A DNA stretch of 64,000 bases from Diphasiastrum complanatum (GCA_029204225.1 CM055095.1:27210769-27274768), one strand, 5' to 3'; positions 23,501 through 37,255 are shown, counted from the first letter of the stretch. Translations and numbers: made by a program. Notes: generated from the letters alone by a model not told the origin.

Positions 23501-25545
23501 ATATTTTAGTTGTGTTTTATGGCTCCTCATCTACTTAATTTTCAGCTTTTGTGAAGAACATTTGGTATCAAAGCGCGTTCACAGAGAAACCCAGTTAAAG
23601 AGAATGACGAGAGAGATAGAGCTTCAAAAACACCTTGCTTAAAAAAAAGGAAAATTTCACGTTTGATGGATCAAAGATGAGAACTGCAACGGATCTCCAA
23701 TATAAGGGGAGATTATCCAAATCTCTAGTAAAACCACTAGTGGTAAAAGGACTCTTTTGGTGGATTGTGAAGCCTTGGTTCCTCAACAAATGGGCAAGAA
23801 TTGCTACTTAAAAACATGAGGTCCAAGCTTCTTTCCGAGCCTTTGTCGAGCCATTTCCTTTCTCTTTTGCTTTAGAGATCCATCATGAACAAAGCTCTTG
23901 GACAGAATCCACGACAGTCATGCACACCACGATCACCATGTGCTAAGTTTTTATGAGAAAGATCTAGTAACAATGTCATGAGCTCAAAATTGGATCAAAG
24001 TCTCAATAAAAAGCATATTGAATAGATCTTCATCGCCACAAAATTTCTGAGTAGATAACTGACAACCTACTAATGGAACACAATGAGATCCAGGAGGAAG
24101 TCGTAGATGGCCTTTGCATCCACACAAAGACCTACCAATGAAAAGCCTATCACCCCGCAGTGCACATGGCACTCAACACATCCATCCAACCATCGTACTT
24201 TTGCACATTCCATATTTCAGTACCCGAGTGACCAGGTCGATCAGACACTATCCCTCCCCGAAAACACTGTGAAAGCTTCTTAGTGACAAATACAGACGAA
24301 CATTGTTGATGAATCCAGGCAACCAAACTAGCAAATAGTTCCATTGTCTACACTAGATCTATAAACGGCTCCATATCATCCAGTCCAGGTGGCAATCGAG
24401 TCTATCGCAACTGTTTTTTCGCACGTGACGAGCTTGTTTGCAAAATTCGATTCCAAACCTCATGTCACGGGATCCAATAAAAACCCCTGCATATTATCAC
24501 GCTTGCACTGAAAGGCCGTGGTTTCTGGTGTCATTCTTGTGTTTTATTGCTTTTCCATCCCTTGTTATAATAGTGTTAGAGAATGGTTGCCACTCAAAAT
24601 CAGGATTCGGTGATCGTTTCTTATTTTACCTCTCGACCGTTTCATATGATGATTTTGGTACTATTTACCTCAGAATTTTAGTAGGTGACTCGACGACGTC
24701 TTTTTCTGTAAACAGAAAAAGCAACCGGACCTTACTAAGAAAGGGCTGTTAATTTCTTCCCTTCCTCTTTGAACTAGAAAGCTATATGTTATGATATCAG
24801 CATCAAAGGCCATGACCTTCGTACTCCAACAGATCTATACCTCTAGGAATGTTTTCAAGGCAAAATCATTTGAGTTGCACTCTAAAACGGTGCGCAGGCC
24901 TAGAGCTTACGCTGTCTTACGTGCAAGAGTTGTCGCTTACATAGCTACATGTATGATATCATGAACTTCCTCAGACCAAACCGTTAAAAATAATGCGAAT
25001 GGATTCGGGTACAAAGAGGACCGACCATAATGACTAGATCTGAGAGCTCATAGACCATAAATGCATCTCTTAATGTAATACATGCATTACTTGAACAAAA
25101 ACTGGTGCAGTGAAAGACACTACAGCTAACACAAAAGCAACAACGCAAAGATCAGTTTCTGATTTGTACATCATTAGGCTCAATCTGCTCACATCTAGCA
25201 CCTACTATCACATTATTTAGCGCTCAATTTTTTGACGATAAATTACTTACGGAGATAGCACCGAAGTTATGACTAGTTTCAGATTTGTGAATCATCCGGA
25301 TTGATTTTCTCACTTCTGAACCTACTACTAGATTGTTCAACAGAAACTTTCACATCAAGAAACTTTCCCATCAAGCTGTAAAGATTGACATAAAAGAAGC
25401 AGAATATTGAAGTAGGACTTGCTTTGATCATATCGACTGGCTGAATCACACAAGTTGCGCCCATTCCTGCAAGGCCTCCATTGGCGAAGGGCTTGATCGA
25501 GGCCCATATCTTGCTCGTTGGCTTCTCCTGCCCCGCTGCTGCCAT
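11493..25545 (-). CDS. DTC: Mitochondrial dicarboxylate/tricarboxylate carrier (six exons)
   Basis: Inner-mitochondrial-membrane antiporter of the SLC25 family. The plant DTC group exchanges 2-oxoglutarate, malate and other dicarboxylates for citrate-type tricarboxylates, linking the TCA cycle to nitrogen assimilation. Exons on the minus strand: 25423-25545, 21511-21594, 21240-21301, 14835-15196, 11782-11996 and 11493-11549. They join in frame to 300 residues; Arabidopsis DTC has 298. Carrier signatures fall at the three expected places: PVDMIK (36-41), PADLALIR (127-134) and PFDYVK (226-231). The start MAAAGQEK fits the family, and the protein ends KSIGL. Introns are 3828, 209, 6043, 2838 and 232 bp. 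Intron 1 has a GC donor; the others are GT-AG. No stop or frameshift was found, so it is probably functional despite TE insertions in its large introns. Confidence 0.95.
11782..11996 (-). CDS. DTC: DTC exon 5
   Basis: Last two bases of Gly211 and residues 212-282. It holds the third carrier signature PFDYVK (226-231) and the KMQPGPDGKFPY loop. Acceptor ACACAG, donor GTAACT. Confidence 0.95.
11997..13309. repeat. DTC intron 4, 3' part, with a 58-bp direct repeat
   Basis: Intronic sequence. A block of about 58 bp (ATCCTTGGGCCTCGAGCCCC ... TTGGTCAAGCACT) at 12426-12485 recurs diverged at 12580-12640. No coding sequence was recognised in the remainder. Confidence 0.55.
13310..14200 (-). mobile_element. 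LINE reverse-transcriptase relic in DTC intron 4
   Basis: The minus strand, across several frames, shows fragments of a non-LTR reverse transcriptase: a block near 14150-13960 (FWREFIPHAPPPLLDELY), a block near 13730-13680 (IGHVLAKLYGTIL), then GQAGFRARYSTTDHI near 13610 and VDFKKAFDSVPRSLLVQRL near 13510. GFR...STTDHI followed by FVDFKKAFD are RT blocks typical of LINE elements. The catalytic YxDD part, endonuclease and poly-A tail were not found. Several stops and frameshifts; an old insertion in the same orientation as the host gene. Confidence 0.8.
14201..14834. other. DTC intron 4, 5' part; nothing else recognised
   Basis: Intronic, AT-rich, no domain seen in open frames on either strand. 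Confidence 0.4.
14835..15196 (-). CDS. DTC: DTC exon 4
   Basis: End of Arg90, residues 91-210 and the first base of Gly211. It covers the second carrier repeat (PADLALIR, then a CAC-site-like arginine/lysine-rich loop QRRNYKNAF). Acceptor CTTGCAG, donor GTAAGC. The open frame continues past the donor into intron, so the unspliced tail is not protein. Confidence 0.95.
15197..16049. other. DTC intron 3, 3' part; nothing recognised
   Basis: Intronic sequence adjoining exon 4. No element or domain was identified. Confidence 0.4.
16050..17870 (-). mobile_element. Degenerate Gypsy-like coding relic in DTC intron 3
   Basis: Minus-strand open pieces in several frames look protein-like. 17671-17862 contains DGDEMKLRSFPAILLDLSKEWY, matching the general form of a Ty3 gag capsid segment ([DE]xxKLRxFPxxLxxxAxxWY). 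16820-17011 encodes a Cys/His-rich segment (CYPNN...CKEC...HVKEC). Near 16250-16400 a piece reads DDDEWEMHNITRNWEW. Nothing reads through and no LTR or protease was found. Retroelement origin is likely for the first piece and only inferred for the others. Confidence 0.35.
17871..19388. other. DTC intron 3, middle part; nothing recognised
   Basis: AT-rich intronic sequence between the Gypsy-like relic and the Copia element. Open frames such as 18632-18871 (minus) have no domain. Confidence 0.4.
19389..19677 (+). mobile_element. 5' LTR (truncated) of intronic Copia element B
   Basis: 289 bp aligning without gaps to 20859-21147 of the 3' LTR with 7 differences by eye (about 97.6% identity). It ends GAATTTGTCA directly before the primer site. 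The first roughly 97 bp of the LTR are missing or unrecognisable. Confidence 0.88.
19678..19689 (+). promoter_or_regulatory. Primer binding site (methionine tRNA), element B
   Basis: TGGTATCAGAGC immediately after the 5' LTR. Confidence 0.9.
20045..20767 (+). pseudogene. Copia RT C-terminus and RNase H, element B (rest deleted)
   Basis: Within DTC intron 3, antisense to the gene. The frame from about 20060 encodes the RT connection (LYRQLVGSLIYLTTTRPNIS), then RNase H motifs: DSDWAGDRDDRKSTTGY, STEAEYRA, CDSQS and the C-terminal HIEVDQHFLREKI ... DIFTKALS. One TAA at 20405-20407 replaces the serine codon before STEAEY. Between the primer site and 20045 only about 360 bp of leader-like sequence remain, so gag, protease, integrase and most of RT are gone. 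A G-rich polypurine tract (GAGGGGGGG) precedes the 3' LTR. Confidence 0.88.
20762..21147 (+). mobile_element. 3' LTR of intronic Copia element B
   Basis: 386 bp, TGTTGAAATA ... GAATTTGTCA, starting within the end of the polypurine tract. It ends 93 bp from DTC exon 3 (lower edge 21240), so the insertion lies close to a splice donor but does not disturb it. Confidence 0.88.
21240..21301 (-). CDS. DTC: DTC exon 3
   Basis: Residues 70-89 (GLSAGLLRQATYTTARLGTF) plus two bases of Arg90. Acceptor AATAG, donor GTCAAC. The split codon AG|A is completed by exon 4. Confidence 0.95.
21511..21594 (-). CDS. DTC: DTC exon 2
   Basis: Residues 42-69 (VRIQLGQG ... GFGALYK), phase 0 at both ends, acceptor TGTGCAG and donor GTATGA. 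It encodes the first matrix loop and the start of transmembrane helix 2. Confidence 0.95.
21595..25422. other. DTC intron 1; no firm element
   Basis: 3828-bp GC-AG intron. A TGGTATCAAAGC near 23561 has one mismatch to a methionine-tRNA primer site but neither a clear LTR nor gag follows. Open frames at 23.6-24.7 kb show no domain. Confidence 0.5.
25423..25545 (-). CDS. DTC: DTC exon 1
   Basis: Residues 1-41, from ATG 25545 to the first carrier signature PVDMIK. The donor reads AAA|GCAAGT: GC instead of GT, but a strong match to the GC-donor consensus. Using the nearby GT four bases downstream would shift the frame, so GC is required. Confidence 0.95.
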
Positions 25546-25747
25546 AATATTTTATCGAACAAAAGCTGAATCGGATCGTATCACAGCGGCGGCATAAACG
25601 AAGATACGAACGAACGAATGAATTCACAAATAGCATAATAAAAACGATGGAGCTCACAAGGAAGCTAAGCTTCTTCGTGTTTTTAGGTCACCGCCGGACG
25701 TCTAAACTCTCGACCGTTGGATATCCCCAGCAGCGTTAAGATGATGC

Positions 25748-25790
25748 CACGTGTCAAAATAGCCATTGCCAGGTCGGATTTTGCCACGTG
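25748..25790 (-). promoter_or_regulatory. Paired G-boxes upstream of DTC
   Basis: Two perfect CACGTG cores at 25748-25753 and 25785-25790, with flanks GCCACGTGTC and TGCCACGTGGCC, about 200-245 bp upstream of the DTC start codon. G-boxes bind bZIP and bHLH factors in light and abscisic-acid responses. Function here is inferred only from position. Confidence 0.5.
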
Positions 25791-26088
25791 GCCACGAACT
25801 AGACGACGACCTAGGAACTCTCAGCGTGCTTTCGAGCCACGTTCTCTTTCTCTCTTTATTTTTTATTTTTAATGAATGTCAACCAATGAGAAAGCATAAA
25901 TAGTAAAGAAAAGGCATAAATAGTAAAGGGAAGGCCTATAGCCTGCAAAACCCATTCGCAAATTTCAAGTCACAAAAGACGAAAATCGGTGCTCGCCAAA
26001 CTTTCATTCACATTACCTCCAACTTTTTTGCATTTTGGAAAGGTGGTCTGTTTTTTCAAAATTCTTCTACTACCAATGTCCTAGTTTG

Positions 26089-26900
26089 ATGGGTTGATAA
26101 TCTCTAAAATCATTGTCCCAATGTTATTTTCTCACCCCAGGCGAGTTGAGCTCGCCCACCCGTTAGATTCTTTGTAATCCCACAAGTTCATAGTATGAAA
26201 AGGCATTGAAAAAAAAGAATTGTCCTAATGTTATCTTCCCCATTGTTGGGTTGATGCATCACTCTGGGCTGAGCTCGCCCACCCAAGTTAAATCCTTTGT
26301 GATCCCACAGGTTGATAATATCAAAAGCATTGTCCTAATGGTATCTTCCCAATGGTGACGAGTTGATGTATCGCTCTCGAGTTGAGCTCGCCCACCCAGG
26401 TTAAATTATTTGTGATTCCACAAGCTGATAATATCAAAAAACATTGTCCTAATGTTATCTTCCCACCGGTGGTCAGTTGATGTATCACTCTTGAGTTGAG
26501 CTTGCCCACCCAGGTTAAATTCTTTGTCATCCCACATGTTGATTCTACCAAAAAGCATTTGTCTTAATGTTCTCTTCCCACGGTGGTGAGTTCATGTATC
26601 ACTCTTGAGTTGAGCTCACCCACCCAAGTTAGATTCTTTGTGATCCCATAGGTTGATAATACCAAAAAGCATTGTCCTATATTATCCACCCATGCCAAAT
26701 TTGATTCTCTGCGATTTCACATATTGATAACAACAAAAAGCATTGTCCTAATGCTATCTTCCCACATATGGCGAGTTGGTGTATAGTAATGGAGTTGGGC
26801 ACGCCCACCCAAGTTAGATTCTTTGTGATCTCACTGGTTGATGATGCCAATAAGCATTGTCTTAACATTGCTCGCACCTAGGTTAGATTCTTATAATACA
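26089..26900. repeat. Degenerate satellite array, about eight units of 110-115 bp
   Basis: Unit starts (CATTGTCCTAATGTTATCTT or close) occur near 26111, 26220, 26329, 26442, 26556, 26670, 26740 and 26854. Spacing is about 109-114 bp except one 70-bp shortened unit. Each unit continues with GAGTTGAGCTCGCCCACCCA and TTGTGATCCCACAGGTTGAT blocks. Units differ from each other, so the array is old. It lies about 0.55 kb upstream of the DTC start. Confidence 0.88.
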
Positions 26901-27569
26901 AAAAGAGTTCATGTCTTAATGTTTGGTTTGGAAGACTGTTGAAGTAGGCATTTTCTCATTCCAAAACTTTTTACTTCTTAGCCTCCCACCAATGTGTGGC
27001 CATGAGGCATTTACTCTTGGCCTAAGAGGACTAAGTAACTTTGAGGTATCACCTTTTTTGGTGTGGCCTTAATTTGAGATGTAAATGAAATGTACAAATT
27101 ATATATGAAACCAAAGCCAATCATTACGAAATCCACCCTTACCATGGGACAATATGAGATTCCCAATATACACTTAACAACTATCACCATGATAATTTTA
27201 TCCCCCGTCATAGTCTTCTTGGATAAGAGTGATACTTAGGACAATGATGGCTAAGGCTCAATTCATTTTTTATGCGAAGTCATGATATGTTTTTGGCTTG
27301 AACCCTTATAATATTTGTAAATACTGCTAGTTATAAGCTTTTGGCTCTGTCCCTTATAAATATTGTCAATACTTCTAGTGTAAAACCTTGACAACTCTAT
27401 GCAAAACAAAAAAGATAAAATCACGAAACTATAATAGGGTAGTAGCACCATCTAACATGGTTTAAGGTTTCCTAGTGTCCATGATGCTAGAGATTTCACA
27501 CTTACATTATCATGCTACTTTTTGCTATAATTTATAATCTATTATGTTCAATGTAAGAACCACCAGGAA
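26901..27569. other. No gene recognised; probable continuation of a minus-strand LTR
   Basis: AT-rich. Its upper part may belong to the minus-strand LTR whose start is at 27704. The inner end of that LTR was not located. Confidence 0.3.
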
Positions 27570-27780
27570 GACTACTGAAATGTAAGGGCCCTCTGAAGGT
27601 TATTAGTTACAAACTGGCATTGACATGGAATTAAATTGAGGCGTAACCAACAATCTCGCCATAGTAGGACTATTCCAAATCCTTAGCTGAATATGGCCAT
27701 AGCATTCGTCCCCCCTTAAACAAGTTTTGTCTTCAAAACGAGAAAGAGAAAACATGGAATTATTCCTTAGACTTTCAACT
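27570..27780 (-). mobile_element. Ty3 (family K-like) pol tail, polypurine tract and LTR start
   Basis: Read on the minus strand, a short frame FEDKTCLRG, typical of the last residues of plant Ty3 chromovirus pol, runs into a polypurine tract (AAGGGGGG, 27710-27718) and then an LTR starting TGCTATGGCC at 27704. The first 130 bp align loosely with the K LTR at 35265 (blocks TTGTTGGTTACGCCTC and GAGGGCCC). Upstream pol was not recognised. Confidence 0.45.
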
Positions 27781-30497
27781 TTTATCCAGAAATTGGTACC
27801 TTCATGAAATTCCTATTACATGAATCGCAATGTGAATAAATTTTTTATTTTAGAGATCAAGTCTAAAAGAGAAAAAAAAAACTTCCATTTAAATCATAGT
27901 CTAAAATGTGTCCACAATTTCTTGTAGATAATAGTGCTTTTTGGTACCAATGCTCTTAGAATACCACAATCTCTAGAAGATCTATCAAGTCTCAGACAAT
28001 TATAACTCAATCCAAAGTGCTACAATTACTCTAATGAGTCAAAAGCCCTATTTCTAACATTTCATGCAAGAAACTAGTAATGCATCTAAATCTCAATAGA
28101 TTTAATCATCTCCTATGAATCCAGAGATGTAAACTGAAGTCGTACACAAGCACATATAGACTACAATCTATAGAGGATCTAATAAAATAAGCAAAACTCT
28201 CCATAAGCAACAACAATTTACTACATGAGAAATGTTTGTGAGATCCATAAGTCTCAATAAACAACTCATTTAATAGGTTGGGAATTGCTCAAGATACTTA
28301 AGAATTAACACAATTTCTGATTATCCACTAATAATAATTAAGTATCTATTTATGATCTGTCAATTACAAATATTTAGATTCTTATGATTCGTCAATCATA
28401 ATTCACTAGAGTCCAAAACCATAATCATTAAGAAATATCGGACTGTATGTCTAACCAAAATTCTGCTAAATTCCATAAAAATTCAATTACAATTCTTGGA
28501 ACCATTATGATTCATTATCCAACTAAACTCTTTAACATATATTCACTAATGAGTTGAGTCTATTTCTCTTCTGAGAAACACTCTACCAAGAATTTTTGTA
28601 TATTCTATGCATATAATTTTACTAATGAATCTTGATGATGCATAAATCATGCATCCTACAAGCAATATAACTCAAAACAAATAGTTTCTAGTGAATTCTC
28701 TTCACATTGTTCGCTTAAGCAATTAACTTTATTCAGGAGTAAACCAGCTACTCAAGTTAATTACTAATGATTTAGAAGTCTGTTATGTCTAGATGCCAAA
28801 TTCATTTACCCCGAAGCAACACCACATTTAGACCTTTATCCAAATCATTTCTAGGTTAACAAAAAAATATTTCATAACAAGATTTGTTAACTCTGCAACA
28901 CAATATTTGGTCATATGTCTATGTTCACTGACTAGATTGAGTGCACCAAATAACCCTAGTAATCAAGAATACATAGTAAATCCATACAAGATTAATCGTG
29001 CACCTATGAGAATAAATCTCACTATGACCCAATACATAGATGCATCATTACTCACATACCTCATTGAGAATCTTGTAACTCGGCTACTAAAAATTTCTAT
29101 TCCTCATGAGTAAATAACATATCTGAAAAATCTCTGAGACTGAGAACACATTCTCTCTCACGAGTTTTCCAACCCAACTGATCTCTTATCACCAAATTTC
29201 TCCCACTTAATCAACCCCAAACCTGATCCTAGTGCTTCAACTAAGATTAGGTTGATTCAATACAAATATTCCATGATAAAAATTACTCATATCCCCTACC
29301 AACTAGGATTAGTAACTTTCAATCTTACTCAGTATTACTTATAATGAATTCAAATCTCAAACTACCTCTAGTTCCTGATTGTTCCACACAATCCCTAGAG
29401 AATTTCTCTAATCTGAAAACTATGCAACTAATAGGTCCTCTAATAGAACCTTACCCATCACTTCACCCCTCCTTTTTTTAAATTTTCAAATTTCTTAAAA
29501 AAATTAGCTAGAGAGATGACACATGAAAATATCTTAAATCAATATGAGTGACATTAACCATCAACCATCTGAGATCTATCTATGCATAAGAGACAACCTG
29601 GATTTTAAAAATTGAAATACACTATCTTGGAACGTCTCAGATTCCAAGCTTTAACAACATTAGTAATTCACATCATGATAACAATCCCTCATAAAAGAAG
29701 TAATTTTCACACTGGCAGGATCATATGAATTTAACTTGATGTCTAATACTCGAGAAATTCAAAAGAAGGGTCTTTTAGAAGGTGAGAAATAGCTTTAAGG
29801 GTTTTTTATTTCTAAATTGTGAGATATCATTAGGGATCCGGATCTAAGTTTATTTATTTACCAGAAAGAAGCATTAAGAATTCAAAACAACTGAAGTGAT
29901 ATTGTAATAGATGTCGAATATATATTTCAGAATCGATGTGAGAAATTTTATTCCTTTCAAAAGATCCTTAACCGCCTTATTTGATATTCCAGAGATCTTA
30001 AAAATAGGATTTTCCATACCGTATAGGCACATATCTCTTCCAACCAAGCACCAGAGAACCCATAAATTTTGTTCCTGTTGGATAACAATATTCCATTTAT
30101 GAAACAGTAATTTAATAAAAGCCCTACACACAGTTTACTAACACATTGTCCACCTTTTCTAGTTAGTAATAAGCTTTACTAATCCCTCCAACAAAGAGCA
30201 CGGTTTTTTCTATCCATTGTCTAGTTTTAGCATTGCTCCATTAAGATCTATCAGTTTAATACAACTAATGAAAGTACATAATTGGAAATCCTTAAAATTT
30301 GGATTCCGGTACTTCTCTTACCATACTCAACAAAAATCCTTTCGTCAAATAAAGAATTTACCACCATTCATTTCCATTAGTTCAAACTAAATTCCACCTT
30401 CAACAAGTATCTTGCTAATAGCTTTGCTTGCGAATTTCTAATAACCGAAATCAATTAGAACGCAACAGCAAAACCATTGGTGTCTTATCGATCTACT

Positions 30498-30498
<1 letters not shown>
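27781..30498. other. Gene-poor AT-rich stretch
   Basis: About 70% AT, with scattered short frames and no domain on either strand. It is where the pol of the 27.7-kb Ty3 relic should lie, but none is visible. Confidence 0.4.

Positions 30499-30582
<84 letters not shown>
30499..30582. repeat. Microsatellite (GT)n, about 41 units
   Basis: Uninterrupted TG repeats for about 83 bp. Confidence 0.97.

Positions 30583-34128
<3,546 letters not shown>

Positions 34129-34188
<60 letters not shown>
34129..34188. repeat. Microsatellite (AG)n followed by a G-tract
   Basis: About 50 bp of AG repeats ending in a run of about ten Gs. Confidence 0.95.
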
Positions 34189-34189
<1 letters not shown>

Positions 34190-35264
34190 TAGCCCAAGTG
34201 CTCAATACTACATACATTGGAGAAGCCATTAAAAAAACATAAAGTAAGAACTAGAAAACACAAACAATAGCAAAGCATGGAAGCATTAGCACATGATGAT
34301 GCTTGGATATCCAAAATGGTACAGTTTCCTCCTCTCTATTAGCATCTCCAATGGATTACAAGAGGTGTCTTTTTATTGTTGGGGAGGCCCTTGCCCCTTG
34401 GTTTCTATTGGCTACTTCAAGAAGATAGGATTGAAATCCTAACCCTTCAAAAGAAACACATTCTAATCTATGGTGCACAAAGAAGCACACCCCACCTACC
34501 ACCATTTTGACTTTGACTACTTAACAAAAACTTAGTAACTTAGTTAACTTAAACTTTGGCCTTTTTAACATTATTTTTATTACATGGCCCAAAGTCTAGT
34601 TTATTTAAAATACATTATTTACAAGTGCTCATTGGACTATGGGCTTACGTCCGCAGGATGCCACAGCCCTCGCAACTTACCTCTACTTTCGGCCCTTTTT
34701 ATTTATATGTAGAGAATACCCACAACAAAAATAGAATTTTATGCCTTGGGTTAGATCCAGTTGGAGTCTAGTTGCACTATAGGTGGACAGATTCTTGAGG
34801 AGCTATCAGCGGGTAATGGATACTTAGTGATCAGATGGTATAGGGTACAAGTTTCTGATGGAGCTATCCTACCTTATATGCTATAGGGCTTGCATGTTAC
34901 CTTGTTACGGGAGTCTAGATCTAAGTCGGAGTTGTATGTGTTTATGCATTTCCTATGCTGGAAACAAAGTAGTCATTTTATGCTCATTGACTTGTCATTA
35001 TATTAACTAGTTGTCTATCTGGTGAGGGTACAATCTTATGGTGGTAGTAAGATTTCCTCAAGTTGAGTCTCAGTCGCTCATTTATGTCCGCTTTATAGGT
35101 CTGTGCTTGTAAGTTTGATAGGATGTTACCCTAGCTAGATGGAGGATGTAAGTCTCATGGTGGCAGTGGGATTTTCTCAGTTTGAGCCATGTCGCTCATG
35201 TGGTCCACTTGTGGTCAAGCTGGATTGGGGACGAGTCAGTTGGTCGAGAGTGCGATAGACTCTC
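34189..35264. repeat. Intergenic, with a diverged direct repeat at 35.03-35.22 kb
   Basis: A block of about 65 bp (CTTATGGTGGTAGTAAGATTTC ... GTCGCTCAT in shortened form) occurs twice about 120 bp apart, at about 35030 and 35150. No coding sequence recognised. Confidence 0.4.
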
Positions 35265-35754
35265 TGTTACGTCCATGTCTTGTATAAGGGAATCGAAATA
35301 ATTCTTGATGTGGATAGCCGGTCACTCCAGGTGTATATGGTTATTGGTTATGCCTCGTCATTCCAGGCTTGGCCTGTCAAGTAATTAATAATCATATGAG
35401 GGCCCATACCTATATTTGGACATAGGAGCACTTGCATGGTGTTTGCTGACTGCTATAATGCAAAAATAGGAGGTTAATTGCTAATATAGGCTGCATGGAG
35501 ATCCTAAGAGAAATATTCTCTCTTTGGAGAGAGAATACTTACCATGGAAACTCGCCCATCTCCCTATTGGGAATTCAGTTTCTTGAGCCAGAATTCCTCT
35601 TCTCTCTTGCATTCATTCACTATGGCTTGGGGGCTAGGTCCAGGAGGAAACTCCAGGAGGGATCTAGGTTTGGCTGGGTGGTTTTGCTCCACATGTGTCC
35701 TTTTGGTTGTTTTGCAATAAAATCTAGTCAGATCTTCATAAGACGATTCTTACA
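35265..35754 (+). mobile_element. Ty3 family K 5' LTR
   Basis: 490 bp, TGTTACGTCC ... ATTCTTACA. Its first 80 bp match the minus-strand LTR start at 53487-53557 (GTCCATGTC, GGATAACCGGTCACTCC and GTGTATATGGTTATTGGTTA in both). It is followed by a methionine-tRNA primer site. The partner's polypurine tract and pol tail at 53.56 kb confirm the LTR start. Confidence 0.72.
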
Positions 35755-35755
35755 G

Positions 35756-35767
35756 TGGTATCAGAGC
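35756..35767 (+). promoter_or_regulatory. Primer binding site (methionine tRNA), family K
   Basis: TGGTATCAGAGC one base after the LTR end, as in plant chromovirus Gypsy and Copia elements. Confidence 0.9.
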
Positions 35768-36477
35768 TATGGATTTGCATCAATCGGAAGGTGGAGCTAC
35801 TTCTTCTATTTTCTCAGTTTTTGCGGATTTCTCCTTGCATGTTACTTCCAGGTGGTGGAATTGATCTCCAAGTAGGTGGCTTCTCTGAATTTGGTGTACT
35901 TTCAGCCTAAAGATCATAATTATGGATTTTCTCCATAGTTTTTGATGGAAATCAAAGGATTTTTTATGGTTTTAGTAAATTTTTCACCTAGAATTGAAGT
36001 TTTTTGCTTGCAATTGATCATAGGTATTAATGCAGTATGTTCTCCAGATTGCACTTATTGTTTGATAGTCATTAATGATTGGATCTAATGATTGAATGAT
36101 GTTTGAATAGTCAAAAGGATGATTAGATAGTGATTTTGGACCAATAATTTGGGTTTTTGGACTAGAAATGGGCTATAGAATCCATATTTGACTGAAATCA
36201 GAACTTGTAGTGCTTGAATGTAATGGATTTGCAGGGATTTGGATCTGATTGCACTTATTTGTGGATTTATTCTGCAAATTTTGGTCATAATTGGTCAAAA
36301 ATCATAATTTTTTGATGTTTTTTGGACTAATTTTGTGGTATATCTCAAAATTCATAGCCAATATTTTGCATGCACATTTTCAAAGGTGTAATGAAGTTGT
36401 CCTAAGGCTTTCATGAAGTTTGGTTAGGATTGGGCATGATTAGAGGGCTCAAAACATCAAAAAATAGTGTATTGATA

Positions 36478-36552
36478 ATGAACGATATTCTTCGTCCATT
36501 TATGAGAAAGTTTGTGGTGGTGTATTTGGATGACATATTAATTTATAGTGAT
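36478..36552 (+). pseudogene. Ty3 reverse-transcriptase scrap with YLDD
   Basis: A 25-codon in-frame stretch, MNDILRPFMRKFVVVYLDDI and onward to LIYSD, is the Ty3 RT block around the catalytic YLDD (36523-36534). It lies about 710 bp after the K primer site; gag, protease and the rest of RT are missing, so an internal deletion joined leader to RT. Coding stops immediately after. Confidence 0.85.
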
Positions 36553-37255
36553 TTTTGGGCATGAATACCTAACAAATGGGGGTCTAAACCTGTTGGCTAT
36601 CATTACAAGTTTAAAGATATGATGTATTGCGTCTGTTTTGAGCCATCATGCATCCAATTTGGATAGGTGGGCATTAGACACCATCATGAAAAAATTTTGC
36701 TTGTTGAAGGAGACCAAATATGCATTTTTTGCATGATCTGAGCTTATGATTGCTTGTTGGACCTATTAGAAGCTTTTATGCCTCTCTAATGAACCTTAAA
36801 AAGTGCTTGTAACCTCTGATTGGATGCTTATCGGGCTGGAGTTGAATTTTTTATGATACCACCTACAAAAAGTGCATCCTCCTACCTAATTTTCTGTCAT
36901 TTCCAGCTCGCACGTGTGAAGCCTAGGTGGCAGGGTGATGTGGCTAGTGCCTTGTAGACTCACTCTCCCTCCGTACTATGCTTTACAGTGACCAATTTGG
37001 TGTCCTGTAGAGAAAGTTATGGCTCATAAGTTTGGCAATTTTTGAACTAAAATTTGCAAAAATTTTGAAATGTTCTGATGCATGCATGCTTGTAACTCAG
37101 TGTAGTGATTGTCTGTTGATGAAAATGTATGAATAGACCTGTATGCATGCTTGGATGCATGTTGCATGCGTAATCAGTAGATTGATCAGAAGATTTCTTG
37201 CATGAAGCTATTTTTGGCAATTCTATATCAAAAAGCAAATTTCCTAGTGGCTAGG
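36553..37255. other. No gene recognised
   Basis: AT-rich sequence after the RT scrap; no further pol motif in any frame. Confidence 0.4.

Noticed and set aside
23561-23572. TGGTATCAAAGC as a primer binding site in DTC intron 1
   Set aside because: One mismatch, no clear LTR with TG/CA ends before it and no gag after it.
23984-24752. Several open frames of 60-104 codons in DTC intron 1
   Set aside because: No domain, no splice-site support, inside a verified intron.
25417-25422. A GT four bases downstream of the GC as the intron 1 donor of DTC
   Set aside because: It would add four bases and shift the reading frame of every later exon.
26089-26900. CRISPR-like regular repeat array
   Set aside because: Units are continuous 110-115 bp satellite copies without unique spacers, in a plant genome.
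29874-30131. Minus-strand 85-codon frame
   Set aside because: AT-rich, no motif; not supported as Ty3 pol though it lies where pol of the 27.7-kb relic might be.
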